64,000 nucleotides of DNA from DATLGB01 sp963740765 (GCA_963740765.1 CAVUFN010000015.1:62001-126000); one strand, 5' to 3'. Numbered from the stretch's first letter, positions 20,208 to 29,697 are shown. Numbers and translations are program-made. The notes: generated by a model from the letters alone, not told the origin.

Positions 20208-20684
20208 ATGGCCAAGAAGGGCGGCAAGCGCAAGACCGCTCCGGGCGACGTCGCGACCAACCGGTCGGCCGCCTATCGCTACCACCTGTCCGACAAGCTC
20301 GAGACGGGCATGGTCCTGACGGGCACGGAGGTCAAGGCGCTGCGCGGCGGCAAGGCGCAGATCAAGGACGGCTACGTGTCGCTCGACCGCGGCGAGCTGT
20401 GGCTGCACAACGTCCACATCCCGCCCTACGAGAACGCCTACCGCGACAACCACGAGCCGGAGCGCCCGCGCAAGCTGCTCGCCCACCGCGCCGAGATCGA
20501 GCGCCTGTCGACCAAGGTCGCCGCCAAGGGGTTCACGCTCGTCCCGACCCGCATCTACTTCTCCGACGGCCGGGCCAAGCTCGAGATCGCGCTCGCCCGC
20601 GGCAAGGACGCCAACGACAAGCGGCAGACGATCAAGGAGCGCGACATGCGCCGCGACATGGATCGGGCGCTGGCCGAGCGGTGA
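20208..20684 (+). CDS. smpB: SsrA-binding protein SmpB
   Basis: SmpB binds tmRNA and delivers it to stalled ribosomes in trans-translation. The 158-residue frame is intact, starting ATG 20208 after GAGGGC. Family features are RSAAYRYHLSDKLETGMVL, GTEVKALRGGKAQIKDGYV, the motif NVHIPPYENAYRDNHEPERP and the basic tail region GKDANDKRQTIKERD. Its RNA partner is encoded at 39761-40124. The stop overlaps the following gene's GTG (GTGA). Confidence 0.97.
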   Translation: MAKKGGKRKTAPGDVATNRSAAYRYHLSDKLETGMVLTGTEVKALRGGKAQIKDGYVSLDRGELWLHNVHIPPYENAYRDNHEPERPRKLLAHRAEIERLSTKVAAKGFTLVPTRIYFSDGRAKLEIALARGKDANDKRQTIKERDMRRDMDRALAER

Positions 20685-21214
20685 GCGACGGCCGGGCCGG
20701 CTGGGTCTTCGTCCCGGTCCTGGGTTCGGCGCTGCTCCACGCGCCGGTGCTGATCCTCGACCTGGGCTCGACCCGCCCGATCAGCGCCCGGCACTTCGGC
20801 GCCAACAAGACGTGGCGCGGCGCCGCCGTCATGCAGACCGGCGCGATGCTGGCGACGGTCGCGCTCTTCCGCGTCCCGGCCTACCGGGAGCGGCTGCCGC
20901 CCGAGGTCGCCGACGCCGACCCCGCCGTGGTGGGCGCACTGCTCGGACTCGCGGTGTGGACGGGCGAGCTCCCCAACAGCTTCGTCAAGCGGCGCCTCGG
21001 CATCGCTCCCGGTCAGCAGGCCCGCGGCGCGCTCGGCCTCGCGATCTCGATCATCGATCAGGCGGACTGGGTTCCCGCCGCGTGCCTGTACCTGCGACCG
21101 GTGTGGAGGATGCGTCCGGCGCAGGCGGCGGGCGTCTTCGCCGCGGTGGTCGCCGCGCACATGGTGGTCAACCGGATCGGCTTCGCGATCGGGGCACGGA
21201 AGAGCCGCGTCTAG
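20681..21214 (+). CDS. CDP-archaeol synthase-like (CarS/DUF46) membrane protein
   Basis: This is a 177-residue membrane protein from GTG 20681, overlapping smpB. It has four to five hydrophobic helices. The polar motifs match the CarS/CdsA superfamily: FGANKTWRG near residue 40, GELPNSFVKRRLGIAPGQQ near residue 100 and IIDQADWVPA near residue 123. In archaea these motifs belong to the enzyme that activates an unsaturated archaeal phosphatidate with CTP. Bacterial members are less understood. I infer a CTP-dependent lipid-activating enzyme of unknown lipid specificity. The usual acidic residue after GE in GELPNS (GDALGS in CarS) is shifted, so activity needs testing. Confidence 0.7.
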   Translation: MSDGRAGWVFVPVLGSALLHAPVLILDLGSTRPISARHFGANKTWRGAAVMQTGAMLATVALFRVPAYRERLPPEVADADPAVVGALLGLAVWTGELPNSFVKRRLGIAPGQQARGALGLAISIIDQADWVPAACLYLRPVWRMRPAQAAGVFAAVVAAHMVVNRIGFAIGARKSRV

Positions 21215-21224
21215 CGCGGTCCTG

Positions 21225-21242
21225 ATCCTCCGCGAGGAGGAT
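21225..21242. terminator. Stem-loop after the smpB-carS operon
   Basis: A perfect 7-bp inverted repeat (ATCCTCC, loop GCGA, GGAGGAT) sits 11 bases after the preceding stop. There is no T-run, so if it terminates transcription it would be a Rho-assisted or weak terminator. It is the only clear structure before the next gene. Confidence 0.4.
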
Positions 21243-21289
21243 GCGAACGGTCCTTTCGGCTGACGCGGTCCCACGCCGGAGCCCTCAGC

Positions 21290-22627
21290 ATGACGGCCAT
21301 GAACCCGCGCACCCGCCGCCTGCTGGCCCTCGCCGCCGGCGCCTGCCTCGCCCTCCCCGCCGCCGCCCACGCCGACTCCATCGTCTACATCGACGGCGGC
21401 AACGTGTGGTCGGCGAGCCCGGACGGCGCCAAGAAGGTCCAGCTCACCGACGGCGGCCAGTGGCACTCGCCGACCCAGGCCGACGACGGCACCATCGCCG
21501 CCGTCCAGGGCACGGGCCCGATCACCGTGATGACCAACGACGGCCGGCCGCTGCGGACGATCACCACACCGAGCGCCAAGTCGGGCGACGGCGGGACCTT
21601 CGCGCCGCGGCCGGTCGACCTGTCCTTCTCGCCCGACGGGACGAAGATCGCCTACGCCTACGTCGCCAACTCGTGCCCGGTCGCCTCGACCTGCGGGACC
21701 ATCCAGCGCTCGACCTTCTACACGGAGGCCAACGTCACCGAGGCGACGCCCGTCTCCAAGTGGGGCAACCAGTTCGGCGTGTCCGACCCCGAGTGGGTCA
21801 CCAACTCGCGCACGCTGGTCTTCGGCGGCGCCGGCTCCCAGGTCTCCATCGACGACCTCGACGCCGGCGACTACAACTTCAAGCCCTGGCTGACCCCCGA
21901 CGCCGACCAGGGCGACGGCGAGGTCAGTCGCGACGGCAAGCGCCTCGCCACGACCTTCTTCTACGGCGACGACATGCTGATCGGCTTCTTCGCAGTCAAG
22001 GGCGACATCCGGACGGAGACGCCGCCCGCCCGGCCCGACCTCGCGTGCCAGACGACCGGCACGGACGCGAAGTTCGGTGACCCGACGTGGTCGCCGGACG
22101 GCTCCACCGTCGCGTTCGAGACCAAGGACGGCATCGACTTCGTCCGCTTCACGAAGCTGGAGAACAACCTCTGCGAGACCGGCGGCACCCCCGCCATCCT
22201 CTCCGCCACCGGCACCGAGCCCGACTGGGGCCCGGCCAACCCGCCCGCGAAGCGCTGGACGGCCCCGGTCGACGTCAAGCCGACGGCCACCCCGACCGTC
22301 ACCGCGACTGCGACGCCCGCCGTCACCCCGACCACCACGAAGGCGAAGGTCACCTACACGGGAGCCGCGAAGACGACCCGGAAGGCGCTGCGCAAGGGCC
22401 TCAAGGTCCGCGTCGCCGCGACCGCCCCGGGCACCGTCGCCGTCAAGCTCACGATGAAGGGCAAGACCATCGCCAAGGGCAGCGGAAAGGCCACCGCCGC
22501 CGGGCCACTCTCGATCAGGCTCGGCAAGGCCAGGAAGGCGAAGAAGGGCAAGACGAAGCTCGTCATCACCCTCACGCCCACCACCGGCGCACCGGTCACG
22601 GCCGCGAAGACCCTGACCGTCAAGTAG
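21290..22627 (+). CDS. Secreted WD40-like (PD40) beta-propeller protein
   Basis: This is a 445-residue intact frame. The ATG at 21290 is followed by a second at 21299. The signal peptide is RLLALAAGACLALPAAAHA. Blade motifs of the TolB/PD40 type follow (VWSASPDGAKKVQLTDGG, DLSFSPDGTKIAYAYV, DPTWSPDGSTVAFE). Cysteine pairs (SCPVASTC) suggest disulfides outside the cell. A Thr/Pro linker near residue 335 leads to a Lys/Arg-rich beta domain (GKARKAKKGKTKLVITL), a C-terminal module repeated in several exported proteins of this window. No catalytic motif is seen. Binding or scaffold functions are likely. Confidence 0.8.
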   Translation: MTAMNPRTRRLLALAAGACLALPAAAHADSIVYIDGGNVWSASPDGAKKVQLTDGGQWHSPTQADDGTIAAVQGTGPITVMTNDGRPLRTITTPSAKSGDGGTFAPRPVDLSFSPDGTKIAYAYVANSCPVASTCGTIQRSTFYTEANVTEATPVSKWGNQFGVSDPEWVTNSRTLVFGGAGSQVSIDDLDAGDYNFKPWLTPDADQGDGEVSRDGKRLATTFFYGDDMLIGFFAVKGDIRTETPPARPDLACQTTGTDAKFGDPTWSPDGSTVAFETKDGIDFVRFTKLENNLCETGGTPAILSATGTEPDWGPANPPAKRWTAPVDVKPTATPTVTATATPAVTPTTTKAKVTYTGAAKTTRKALRKGLKVRVAATAPGTVAVKLTMKGKTIAKGSGKATAAGPLSIRLGKARKAKKGKTKLVITLTPTTGAPVTAAKTLTVK

Positions 22628-22630
22628 CCG

Positions 22631-23471
22631 CTAGACGTCGTTGAAGTCGCGCACGAGGTGGGTGAGGTCCATGCCCACCGCGAGCGCGATGATGAGGCCG
22701 ACGTAGACGCCCGCCACGAGCCACCGGTACCTGGTGGGGACGGAGTAGTAGTCCACGTTGCCGTCCATCCCCTTCTTGCGGTCCTGCCAGCGGCGGTAGA
22801 CCTCCAGGGAGCCGAAGATGGCGATGAGGATGAGGATCGGGTTCGGCACGAGGAAGACGAGCAGGACGACGCCGCCGAGGCCGATGAACCACATCCACGG
22901 CGCCATGGCGGCCATGGCGCGGCCGCCGTCGAGAGGGACGACGGGCAGCAGGTTGAACAGGTTCAGCAGGAAGCCGGTGAAGGCGAGGGCCTGGAGCATG
23001 TCCGAGTCGAAGGCGACGGCGGCGATGGCCACGACGAGCGCGCCGAGCGAGCCAAGGATCGGGCCGGCCAGGCCCACGCGGGCCTCCGCGAGGGCGGACC
23101 CGCCGAAGGAGCGGGCGGAGACGACGGCGCCCAGCAGCGGGATGAAGATCATCCGGCCCGGGGTGACGCCCTCGCGGCGCAGCTGGATGTAGTGGCCCAT
23201 CTCGTGGACGAAGAGGAGCGCGACGAAGCCGATCGCGAACGGCAACCCGAAGATCAGCGCGTAGGCCGCCGACGGAGACGAGCATGGAGAGCGAGGTGGT
23301 GGCGAACTTCGCGCCCTTGAGCGCGATGAAGGCGACCTTGCCGAACTTGGCTGCGGCGACGCCGACGACGGCGAGCGGGCCGAGGACGCGCTTCCACGCG
23401 GGCTCGGGCTCCGGCGCGATCTGCGGGGGCTCGGGAGCACGGGGAGGGAGCCACTGGGCGGAGGATTCCAC
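22631..23471 (-). CDS. Site-2 protease family (M50) membrane metalloprotease, frameshifted
   Basis: From GTG 23471 a Pro-rich cytosolic N-terminus (QWLPPRAPEPPQIAPEPEPA) precedes a helix. One extra base near 23275 shifts the frame into the main domain. The zinc motif HEMGH lies in FALLFVHEMGHYIQL-like context near 23200. The third ligand is in LLPVVPLDGGRAMAA near 22930. Five to six membrane helices are present. S2P-type proteases of this short form are widespread in actinobacteria and cleave within membranes. Substrates here are unknown. It ends a few bases from the convergent propeller gene. Confidence 0.88.
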
Positions 23472-23493
23472 CCCTTCATTGTCGCAGGACGCG

Positions 23494-24495
23494 CTAAAGG
23501 AACTGCGAGGCGAGCCATGCCGCCGCGCCATCAACGCCCACGTCGCGCAGCGCGTCGGCGGCGGTGCGCTCCGGCACCTCCACGCCGACGGAGGCGAGCC
23601 GCTCCCGCACGGGGACGGCCTCGCCCGTCTCCAGGTCCGCGAGCGTCGCGTCGAGTCCGCCGCGCAGCGCGGTCCAGCGGTTCTCCGCGATCCGCCACGA
23701 CGGGAAGGCGGACAGCGGCTCCCCGGCGTCGTAGCGCGCGATCAGCGTTCGGACGACCGCCACGCACGCCTCGACGACGATGCGCGTGGCCGCGAGCGAC
23801 GGTTGGACGTCGGGCACCCGGACCTCGAGCGTCCCGTGGGTCAGGTGGGGGCGCAGCTCCCACCACCAGCGGCCGTTGCTCGTGCCGATGCCGGCGCGCT
23901 CGCCCCACTCGAGCTCGGCGGCGAACGCGTCCCAGGAGGACATCGCGGGCGGGATGCCCTGGCGCGGCATCAGCCCCGACACGAGTGGCCGCGCCGAGGC
24001 GAGGCCCGTGTCGCGCCCGAGCACGAACGGGGACGCCGCCGCCAGCGCGCCCAGGTCGGGCAGCCACTCGCGCAGCGCGTTGTGCACGGCCAGCGTGCGG
24101 TCGGCCCCGCCCACGGCGACGTGGACCTGCAGCGCCCCGATGAGCTGCAGCCCCGCGGCCCCGGGGTGGATCCGTTGGGTGTACTCGTACCGCTGGCCCG
24201 GTGTGAAGTCCATGGGCGCGGGCGCGGTCGGATGCAGCGCGGCGGCGGCGGGGACGGCGACGCCCGCGCAGGCCGCGGCCAGCGCGCGGCGGGCGGCCTC
24301 GAGCTCCGCCATGGCGGCGTCGACGGTGGCGCACGGCTCCGTCACCAGCTCCAGCTGGGACGCCGGCAGCTCGGACTTGAAGGCCGGGAACCGCGGCGCG
24401 ACGGGCGCGGGCTCGAGCGTCTCCGGATCGAGCAGGAGGACCTCCTCCTCGAGGCCGATGGTGCCCGGCGCCACGGAGTCGAAGAGGGTTTTCAC
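23494..24495 (-). CDS. Carboxylate-amine ligase of the GCS2 family (YbdK/EgtA-like)
   Basis: This is a 333-residue intact frame from GTG 24495. It begins VKTLFDSVAPGTIGLEEEVLLLDPE, the ATP/metal-binding start of GCS2 glutamate-cysteine ligase-like enzymes, and contains LELVTEPCATVDAAMAEL and GTLEVRVPDVQPSL. The family joins the gamma-carboxylate of glutamate to an amine. YbdK has weak glutamate-cysteine ligase activity, and EgtA makes gamma-glutamylcysteine for ergothioneine. No other ergothioneine genes are nearby, so the substrate is not assigned. I chose the GTG because the family begins within a few residues of GLEEE. Confidence 0.88.
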   Translation of the reverse strand: MKTLFDSVAPGTIGLEEEVLLLDPETLEPAPVAPRFPAFKSELPASQLELVTEPCATVDAAMAELEAARRALAAACAGVAVPAAAALHPTAPAPMDFTPGQRYEYTQRIHPGAAGLQLIGALQVHVAVGGADRTLAVHNALREWLPDLGALAAASPFVLGRDTGLASARPLVSGLMPRQGIPPAMSSWDAFAAELEWGERAGIGTSNGRWWWELRPHLTHGTLEVRVPDVQPSLAATRIVVEACVAVVRTLIARYDAGEPLSAFPSWRIAENRWTALRGGLDATLADLETGEAVPVRERLASVGVEVPERTAADALRDVGVDGAAAWLASQFL

Positions 24496-24691
24496 GGAAG
24501 GAGCGGGATCATCGTGAAGAGGCCTCTTGCGCCGCAGCAGAAGAAGCGTAGGTTCCCTTCCAGACGCGAAGTAGGACCGAAAGAGCGAGGCCACCGAGGT
24601 GCAAGGCCCGCCGCCCAACCGCCTGGCGCTTGCGCCGGCGTGCGGGACCTCGAACGGTCCCGCTTCGCGTCACTTTCGTTAACCGGCGTGT

Positions 24692-25814
24692 ATGAATGGT
24701 CTGACCGCCATGCCGCACGACACCACCATCGACGCCGATGATGCCGGTCGAGGCGATCGACCTCTTCGCCGAGCTGCTGTCGGACGCGGAGGCCGGGGCC
24801 ACGGACGCCTTCTACTCCCGGCTCGCCGACGCCACCTGCCTGCTCGCCGACATGCGCCGCGCGGTGATCTTCGCCTACGACGGCGAGCGCCGGCTGATCC
24901 GCGCGGTCGGCGCGCACGGCATCGACCTGGGCCTGTTCGCCGGCGCGCGCCCACGCCGGAGCAGGTCGCGCTCGCCGCGCGACGCGCTGCGCGAGGACGC
25001 CGTCGTCGAGATCGGGCACATGGAGCGCCAGCTGCCCGCCGAGTTCCACCACCTGCTCGACGGGGGCCGATCGGTCTGCATCCCGATGGCCGCCGGTGGT
25101 CGCGGCGATCGGCGTCATCGTCGCCGACCGGGTCGCCGAGCTCGGCCCGCTCACCAACGCCCAGCGCCACACCCTGTGGTCGCTCGGGAAGATCGCCGGG
25201 CTGGCCGCCGCCGCCCGGCACGCCACCCACGAGCACGAGCTGGCCCGCCGCCTCAGCGAGCGCATCGACCTCGCCCGCGACCTGCACGAGGCGTCGTCCA
25301 GCGGCTGTTCGGCGTCTCGCTCGCGCTTGCGGGGGAGGGAGACCTCGAGGCCGCGCACCGCGAGCGCGGCCGGCGAGGAGATCCAGGCCGCGCTCGCCGA
25401 GCTGCGCACCGCGCTGCTGCCCGCTCGCGACCGCAGCCGCGCAACCGCGACCGACCTGCGCGACGAGGTCACGCGCCTGCGCGGCGCGCACCGCGGCTCG
25501 ACCTCGCGCTGTCGCGGTCGAGGCCGAGCCAGGACGAGCTCGCGCCCGTCGCCCGGTCCGTCCTGCGCGAGGCCGTCCGCAACGCCGCTCAAGCACGCCA
25601 CCCCGACCGGCATCGACGTGCGCCTGCGCGACCGCGACGGCGCGTTCGTGCTCGAGGTCGTCAACGACGGCGTGTCCGACGAGCCGCGCCGCGCGGCCGG
25701 CCGGCATGGGCCTGCGCCTGGCCGCCTTCGAGGCGCTGGAGGCCGGCGGGCTCGTCGACTTCGGCCCGCTGGACGGCGGACCGCTGGCGCGTGCGGCTGA
25801 CGGTGCCGCGATGA
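24692..25814 (+). CDS. Two-component sensor histidine kinase (GAF + NarL-type kinase), frameshifted
   Basis: ATG 24692 (or 24713) begins the protein. A GAF-like sensory domain follows (ADMRRAVIFAYDGERRLIRAVG to GVIVADRVAELGPL). The dimerisation box RDLHEGVVQRLFGVSLAL carries the phospho-accepting His of HisKA_3 kinases, and an HATPase with REAVRNALKHA, VNDGV and GMGLRLAAFEAL completes it. There is no membrane segment, so the signal is probably cytoplasmic. At least six single-base shifts between 24735 and 25710 scatter it over all three frames. It ends RVRLTVPR, with a TGA that overlaps the regulator start. Confidence 0.82.
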
Positions 25815-26427
25815 GACGACGACCGCAAGCTGCGGGTCCTCGTCGTCGACGACCACGACGTCGTCCACTGGGGCTTCCGGCTGATGCTGGGCGAGCAGCC
25901 GTGGGTGGAGCGCTTCCTGTCGGCGCGCACGGGCGACGAGGCCGTCGAGCACGCCCGGCGCTACACGCCGCACGTCGCGCTCGTCGACCTCTTCCTGGGC
26001 GCGGAGTCCGGCGCGGAGGTGTGCACGCGGCTGCGCGCGGCGTCCCCGGCCACGAGCGTGCTGCTCATCTCGGGCGCCGGGCGCATCTCGGCCGCGGCGG
26101 CGCGCGCCGCGGGCGCGTCGCGGCTTCGTCTCCAAGGACTGGGACGCAGGGGACGTGGCCCGCGCCGTGCGGATGGTCGGCCTCGGCATGACGGTCTTCG
26201 AGCCGCAGGACGAGGCCGCCGCCGGCCTGCTCACCGGCGCGCGAGCAGGAGGTGCTCGACCTGATCGCCCCGGGCGCCACCAACCCGGAGATCGCCAAGA
26301 CGCTGTTCCTCTCGCCCCACACCGTCAAGGAGCACACGAGCAAGCTGTACCGCAAGCTCAAGGTCCGCAACCGCGCGGAGGCCGTGCAGCGCGCGCAGCG
26401 GCTCGGGCTCCTCACCTGTCTGGATGA
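25811..26427 (+). CDS. NarL/LuxR-type response regulator, frameshifted
   Basis: ATG 25811 overlaps the kinase stop, so the two form a pair. The receiver domain has the acidic pair in LRVLVVDDHDVVHW and the phospho-Asp in HVALVDLFLG. The switch Lys is in GFVSKDWDAGD. The C-terminal LuxR helix-turn-helix is complete (EVLDLIAPGATNPEIAKTL then FLSPHTVKEHTSKLYRKL). Shifts occur near 25818, 26118, 26240 and close to the end. The likely stop TGA 26425 overlaps the HAD gene's ATG. Target promoters cannot be told from the sequence. Confidence 0.85.
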
Positions 26428-27078
26428 CGATCCTCTTCGACCTCGACGGCGTGCTGGCCGACAGCCGCCGCCCGATCATCGACTGCATCAACGCGGCGCT
26501 GGTCGCGCTCGGGCTGCCGCCGCGACCGACGAGGAGGTCGTGCCGATCATCGGCCCGCCGACGGAGATCGGCTTCGGCGAGCTGCTCGGGCGTCGCGCCG
26601 GACGACGCGCTCGTCGACCCGCGCCGTGCGCGAGTACCGGGCGCGCTACGCGACGGCGATGCACGACACGCGCAGCTACCCCGGCGTGCCCGAGGCCGTC
26701 CGCGCCTGGCGAGCGACCAGCTGCCTCGGCGTCGCCACCTCCAAGCCGCGCCGCTACGCCTGCCGGTGCTCGAGGCGATCGGCCTGCGCGCCGCTGTTCG
26801 CCTCGTCGCCGGCCCCGAGCCGGGCGGCCCGGCGGACAAGCTCGCCATGGTCACGGAGGCGCTGGACGCGCTGCCGGACGCCGCCGCCATGGTCGGCGAC
26901 CGGAAGTTCGACATGGAGGCCGCCCGCACGCTCGGCCTGCGTGCGATCGGCGTGACCTGGGGGTTCGGCTGGCCGCGAGGAGCTCACGACCGCGGGCGCC
27001 GACGTGCTCGTCGACGACGCGGACGGCCTCAGGCGCGCGCTGCCTTCGCCGCCAGCCGGCGCATCATCACCTGGATGA
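26424..27078 (+). CDS. HAD-superfamily hydrolase (phosphoglycolate phosphatase-like), frameshifted
   Basis: ATG 26424 overlaps the regulator stop. Motif I is ILFDLDGVLADSRRP, motif II VATSKPRRYA and motif III plus IV VGDRKFDMEAARTLG. Four or more extra bases lie between 26520 and 26990. Corrected, the protein has ~215 residues and ends GADVLVDDADGLRRALPSPP-like sequence at TGA 27076. The catalytic Asp pair is intact. The substrate is not predictable, and its coupling to the two-component pair may be incidental. The 3' end overlaps the convergent SRPBCC gene by 50 bases. Confidence 0.83.
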
Positions 27079-27423
27079 CCGGGCCGTAGGTCGCGGCGAG
27101 TGCCGCCTCGAGCGGACCGGGCGCGATCAGCGTCGTCACCACCCGGCAGCCGACAGGCGACGGATGCACCTCGTGGACGAGCACCATCGGCCCGACGTGC
27201 CACGTCCACAGCGGCCGGCCTGCTTGGCGGTGATCTTCGCGGGGACGGGGACGAGGCCCATGAGCTTCGCAGCGCCGACTTTGCCCGTCTCCACCTCCGG
27301 CGCCCCGAGGTTCCACGCGCCCCGGACATGCGGCGCCCACTCGGCCCAGCGGGAGGGTCGAGCCATCAGGGACCAGGCCTCCTCTGGCGTTCCGGGGGAG
27401 TCGGCGGCGTAGACGCGGGGCAT
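27029..27423 (-). CDS. SRPBCC/polyketide-cyclase-like protein, frameshifted
   Basis: ATG 27423 starts PRVYAADSPGTPEEAWSLMARP, a typical start of START-like proteins, followed by RWAEWAPHVRGAWNLG. One extra base near 27219 moves the frame into GRPLWTWHVGPMVLVHEVHP and a C-terminal helix ending MMRRLAAKAARA. The corrected length, about 130 residues, fits a single SRPBCC domain with a hydrophobic pocket. Its ligand is unknown. Confidence 0.75.
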
Positions 27424-27455
27424 GACGCACCTCTACCCGGGGCAGGCCCGTTCTC

Positions 27456-27839
27456 ATGACTCCCGACGACTTCATCAGCGCCCTACGGACGCTCGAGCGC
27501 GAGCGTGACGCGGAGCCGCTCGCCGCCCTCTACGCCGACGGCGCGGTCAGCGGCAACACCGCCACCACGCGCACCTTCGAGGGGCCGGACGGCGCCCGCG
27601 AGTTCTGGGCGGGCTACCGCGACACCTTCGACACCATCGAGTCGGAGTTCCGCACCACGCACACCTCCGACGACGGCTTCGCGCTCGAGTGGGTCTCGAC
27701 GGGGACGCTGTCCGGCGGGGAGGAGGTCCGCTACGAGGGCGTGACCGTCGTCGTCACGGACGGGGACAAGGCGACCCGCTCCACCGCCTACTTCGACCCG
27801 CGCGCCGTGCTCGGCACGGTCGGCATTTCGGAGCGCTGA
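27456..27839 (+). CDS. SnoaL/NTF2-like protein
   Basis: This is a 127-residue intact frame from ATG 27456. The pattern is a single NTF2-like cone fold: an N-terminal helix (DFISALRTLERERDAEPLAAL), YADGAVSGNTA, EGPDGAREFWAGYRDTFDTI, EWVSTGTLSGGEEVRYEGV, then a final strand STAYFDPRAV. No catalytic residues stand out, so the role is open. It lies upstream of the fatty acid operon but is separated from it by the repeat region at 27846-27890. Confidence 0.8.
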   Translation: MTPDDFISALRTLERERDAEPLAALYADGAVSGNTATTRTFEGPDGAREFWAGYRDTFDTIESEFRTTHTSDDGFALEWVSTGTLSGGEEVRYEGVTVVVTDGDKATRSTAYFDPRAVLGTVGISER

Positions 27840-27845
27840 GGGCAG

Positions 27846-27890
27846 CACCCCCCGACAGGTCGTGACCCACCCCCCGACCGGGGGGTCGTG
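27846..27890. promoter_or_regulatory. Repeated CACCCCCCGAC element and hairpin upstream of the fab operon
   Basis: Two copies of CACCCCCCGAC lie at 27846-27856 and 27868-27878, 22 bases apart, or about two helical turns. GGTCGTG follows each (27858-27864 and 27884-27890). The second copy forms a perfect 7-bp hairpin (ACCCCCC, loop GACC, GGGGGGT at 27869-27886). It could be a terminator for the NTF2-like gene or an operator for a fatty-acid regulator. No T-run follows, and the spacing of the direct repeats favours a protein-binding site. Confidence 0.45.
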
Positions 27891-27940
27891 GCCCAGGAGC
27901 GCGTCGCCGATGCGGAGGGGAGGGGTGAAGGTCCGCAGTG

Positions 27941-28760
27941 ATGCGGACCGCCATCCTCTTCCCCGGCCAGGGCAGCCAGACGCCCGAGATGCGCGATCGC
28001 GCCGTCGCGCTGCGCCCCGACCTCGTCGAGCTGGCCGGCGACGAGTGCTTCGCCCGCGCCGACGAGGACACGCGCTTCGCCCAGCCGGCGATCCTCGTCG
28101 CGGGCCTCGCGGCGTGGGGTGAGCTGCGACGGGCGACGTCGTCGCCGGGCACTCCCTCGGCGAGCTGACCGCGCTCGCCGCCGCCGGGGCGATCACCGAG
28201 CCGGACGCCGTCCGCCTCGCCGCCCTGCGCGGGCGGCTGATGAGCGCCTGCGGAGAGGAGGTCGATGCTCGCCGCGCTCGGCGGGGACGACGACGTCGTC
28301 GCCGCCATTGCTGCCGACCACAACGTCGTCGTCGCCAACGACAACGCCCCCGGCCAGCGCGTGCTCTCCGGTGCGACGCGCGCGATCGAAGCAGCGAAGG
28401 TCGCCTTGCGCGACGCCGGGGTGCGCGTGCTCGAGCTCAACGTGAGCGGCGCCTTCCACTCGCCGTTGATGGCGCCGGCGGTGCCCGAGTGGACCGCGGC
28501 GCTCGAGGCGACGGAGATCGGCACCCCGCGCCTGCCGGTCTACTCGTGCGTGACCGCCGCACCGATCGATGACATCCGCCGCCGGCTGGCCGAGGCGCCC
28601 ACTGCGCCCGTGCGCTGGCGCGAAACGGTGCTGGCCCTCCAGGCCGCCGGCGTCGAGCACTTCGAGGACGCCGGTCCCGGTCGTGTGCTGGCGTGTCAAG
28701 CGGATCGCCGTGGCGAAGCGCACGATCCGAGACCCGGGTCGCCCATCGCCGTGCCCGGCG
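27941..28760 (+). CDS. fabD: Malonyl-CoA:ACP transacylase, frameshifted
   Basis: FabD moves malonyl from CoA to ACP to prime each elongation step. ATG 27941 follows a purine-rich GGAGGGGAGG stretch. FPGQGSQ begins the protein. The nucleophile motif GHSLGELTAL follows an extra base near 28130, and another near 28257 precedes LAALGGDDDVV. NVSGAFHSPLM holds the catalytic His. The end reads GPGRVLA then VKRIAVAKRTI. I cannot find a stop in any frame before fabH begins, so the 3' end is a guess. A genuine fabD-fabH fusion is possible but less likely than another sequence error. Confidence 0.88.
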
Positions 28761-29697
28761 CAGACCGCTCGGCACCGTCGCCGGCCTCGGCATCGCCGTC
28801 CCGGACCAGGTCGTCCTCAACGCGCCGATCGCGGCGCGACTGGGCATGGACGAGGACTGGATCGTCTCGCGCACCGGGATCCGCGAGCGCCGCTGCTCGC
28901 GCCGGGAGAGCGGCTCGCCGACCTCGCGACGCTGGCCGCCGAGCGGGCCTTGCAGAGCGTGCGGCCCGACCTGGTGATCGTGGCCACGTGCTCGTCCGAC
29001 GATGTCCTGCCGTCCGTCGGCCACGGAGGTGGCCGCGCGCGTCGGCGCGGGCGCGGGCTTCGACATCAACGCCGCCTGCACCGGCTTCCTCACCGGCCTC
29101 GCAGCTCGGCCGCCGCCCAGATCGAGTCCGGCCGCGCGCGACTCCGTCCTCGTCATCGGCGCCGAGCACCTGTCGCAGCTGCGTCGACCCCGACGACCGC
29201 GGACCGGCCGCCATCTTCGCCGACGGCGCCGGCGCCGCGCTGCTGCGCGCACCGCCGGCCGCGGCGAGCTCGGCCCGATCGTCCTGCAGCCGCGAGCACC
29301 AGCGCGACCTGCTCTACGCCGACCGCGCGGACGGACCTGCACGTCCGCATGGCCGGCGCCGACGTCTTCAAGCACGCCGTCGACGCGCATGATGCGAGGC
29401 CACGCACGAGGCGCTCGCGGCCGCCGGGCGACGCTCGACGACATCGACCTCTTCGTCTACCACCAGGCCAACGCCCGCATCGTCAAGGCGGTCGGCGCGC
29501 GGCTCGGGCTCGACCCCGAGCGCGTCGTCGACTGCATCGCAGCGCTCGGCAACGCGTCCGCGGCGTCGCTGCCGTCGCCCTCGCGCACGCCCGCGACGAG
29601 GGCCGCCTAGCCGCGGCGACGCGCATCCTGCTGTGCCGCGTTCGGCGCCGGGCTTCGTGTGGGGCGGCGCCGTGCTCGACTGGCGGTCGACGCATGA
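28709..29697 (+). CDS. fabH: 3-oxoacyl-ACP synthase III (KAS III), frameshifted
   Basis: FabH condenses an acyl-CoA starter with malonyl-ACP to begin the chain. The start is unclear (GTG near 28709). LGTVAGLGIAVPDQVVLNAP and EDWIVSRTGIRERR identify the N-terminus. The catalytic Cys lies in FDINAACTGFLTGL, the second active-site segment is VYHQANARIVKAVG and the final strand is GFVWGGAVL. Single-base shifts occur roughly every 60-150 bases here. A His of the Cys-His-Asn triad is visible. The Asn region (ALGNASAAS) is also present. The stop probably overlaps the fabG ATG. Confidence 0.85.
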
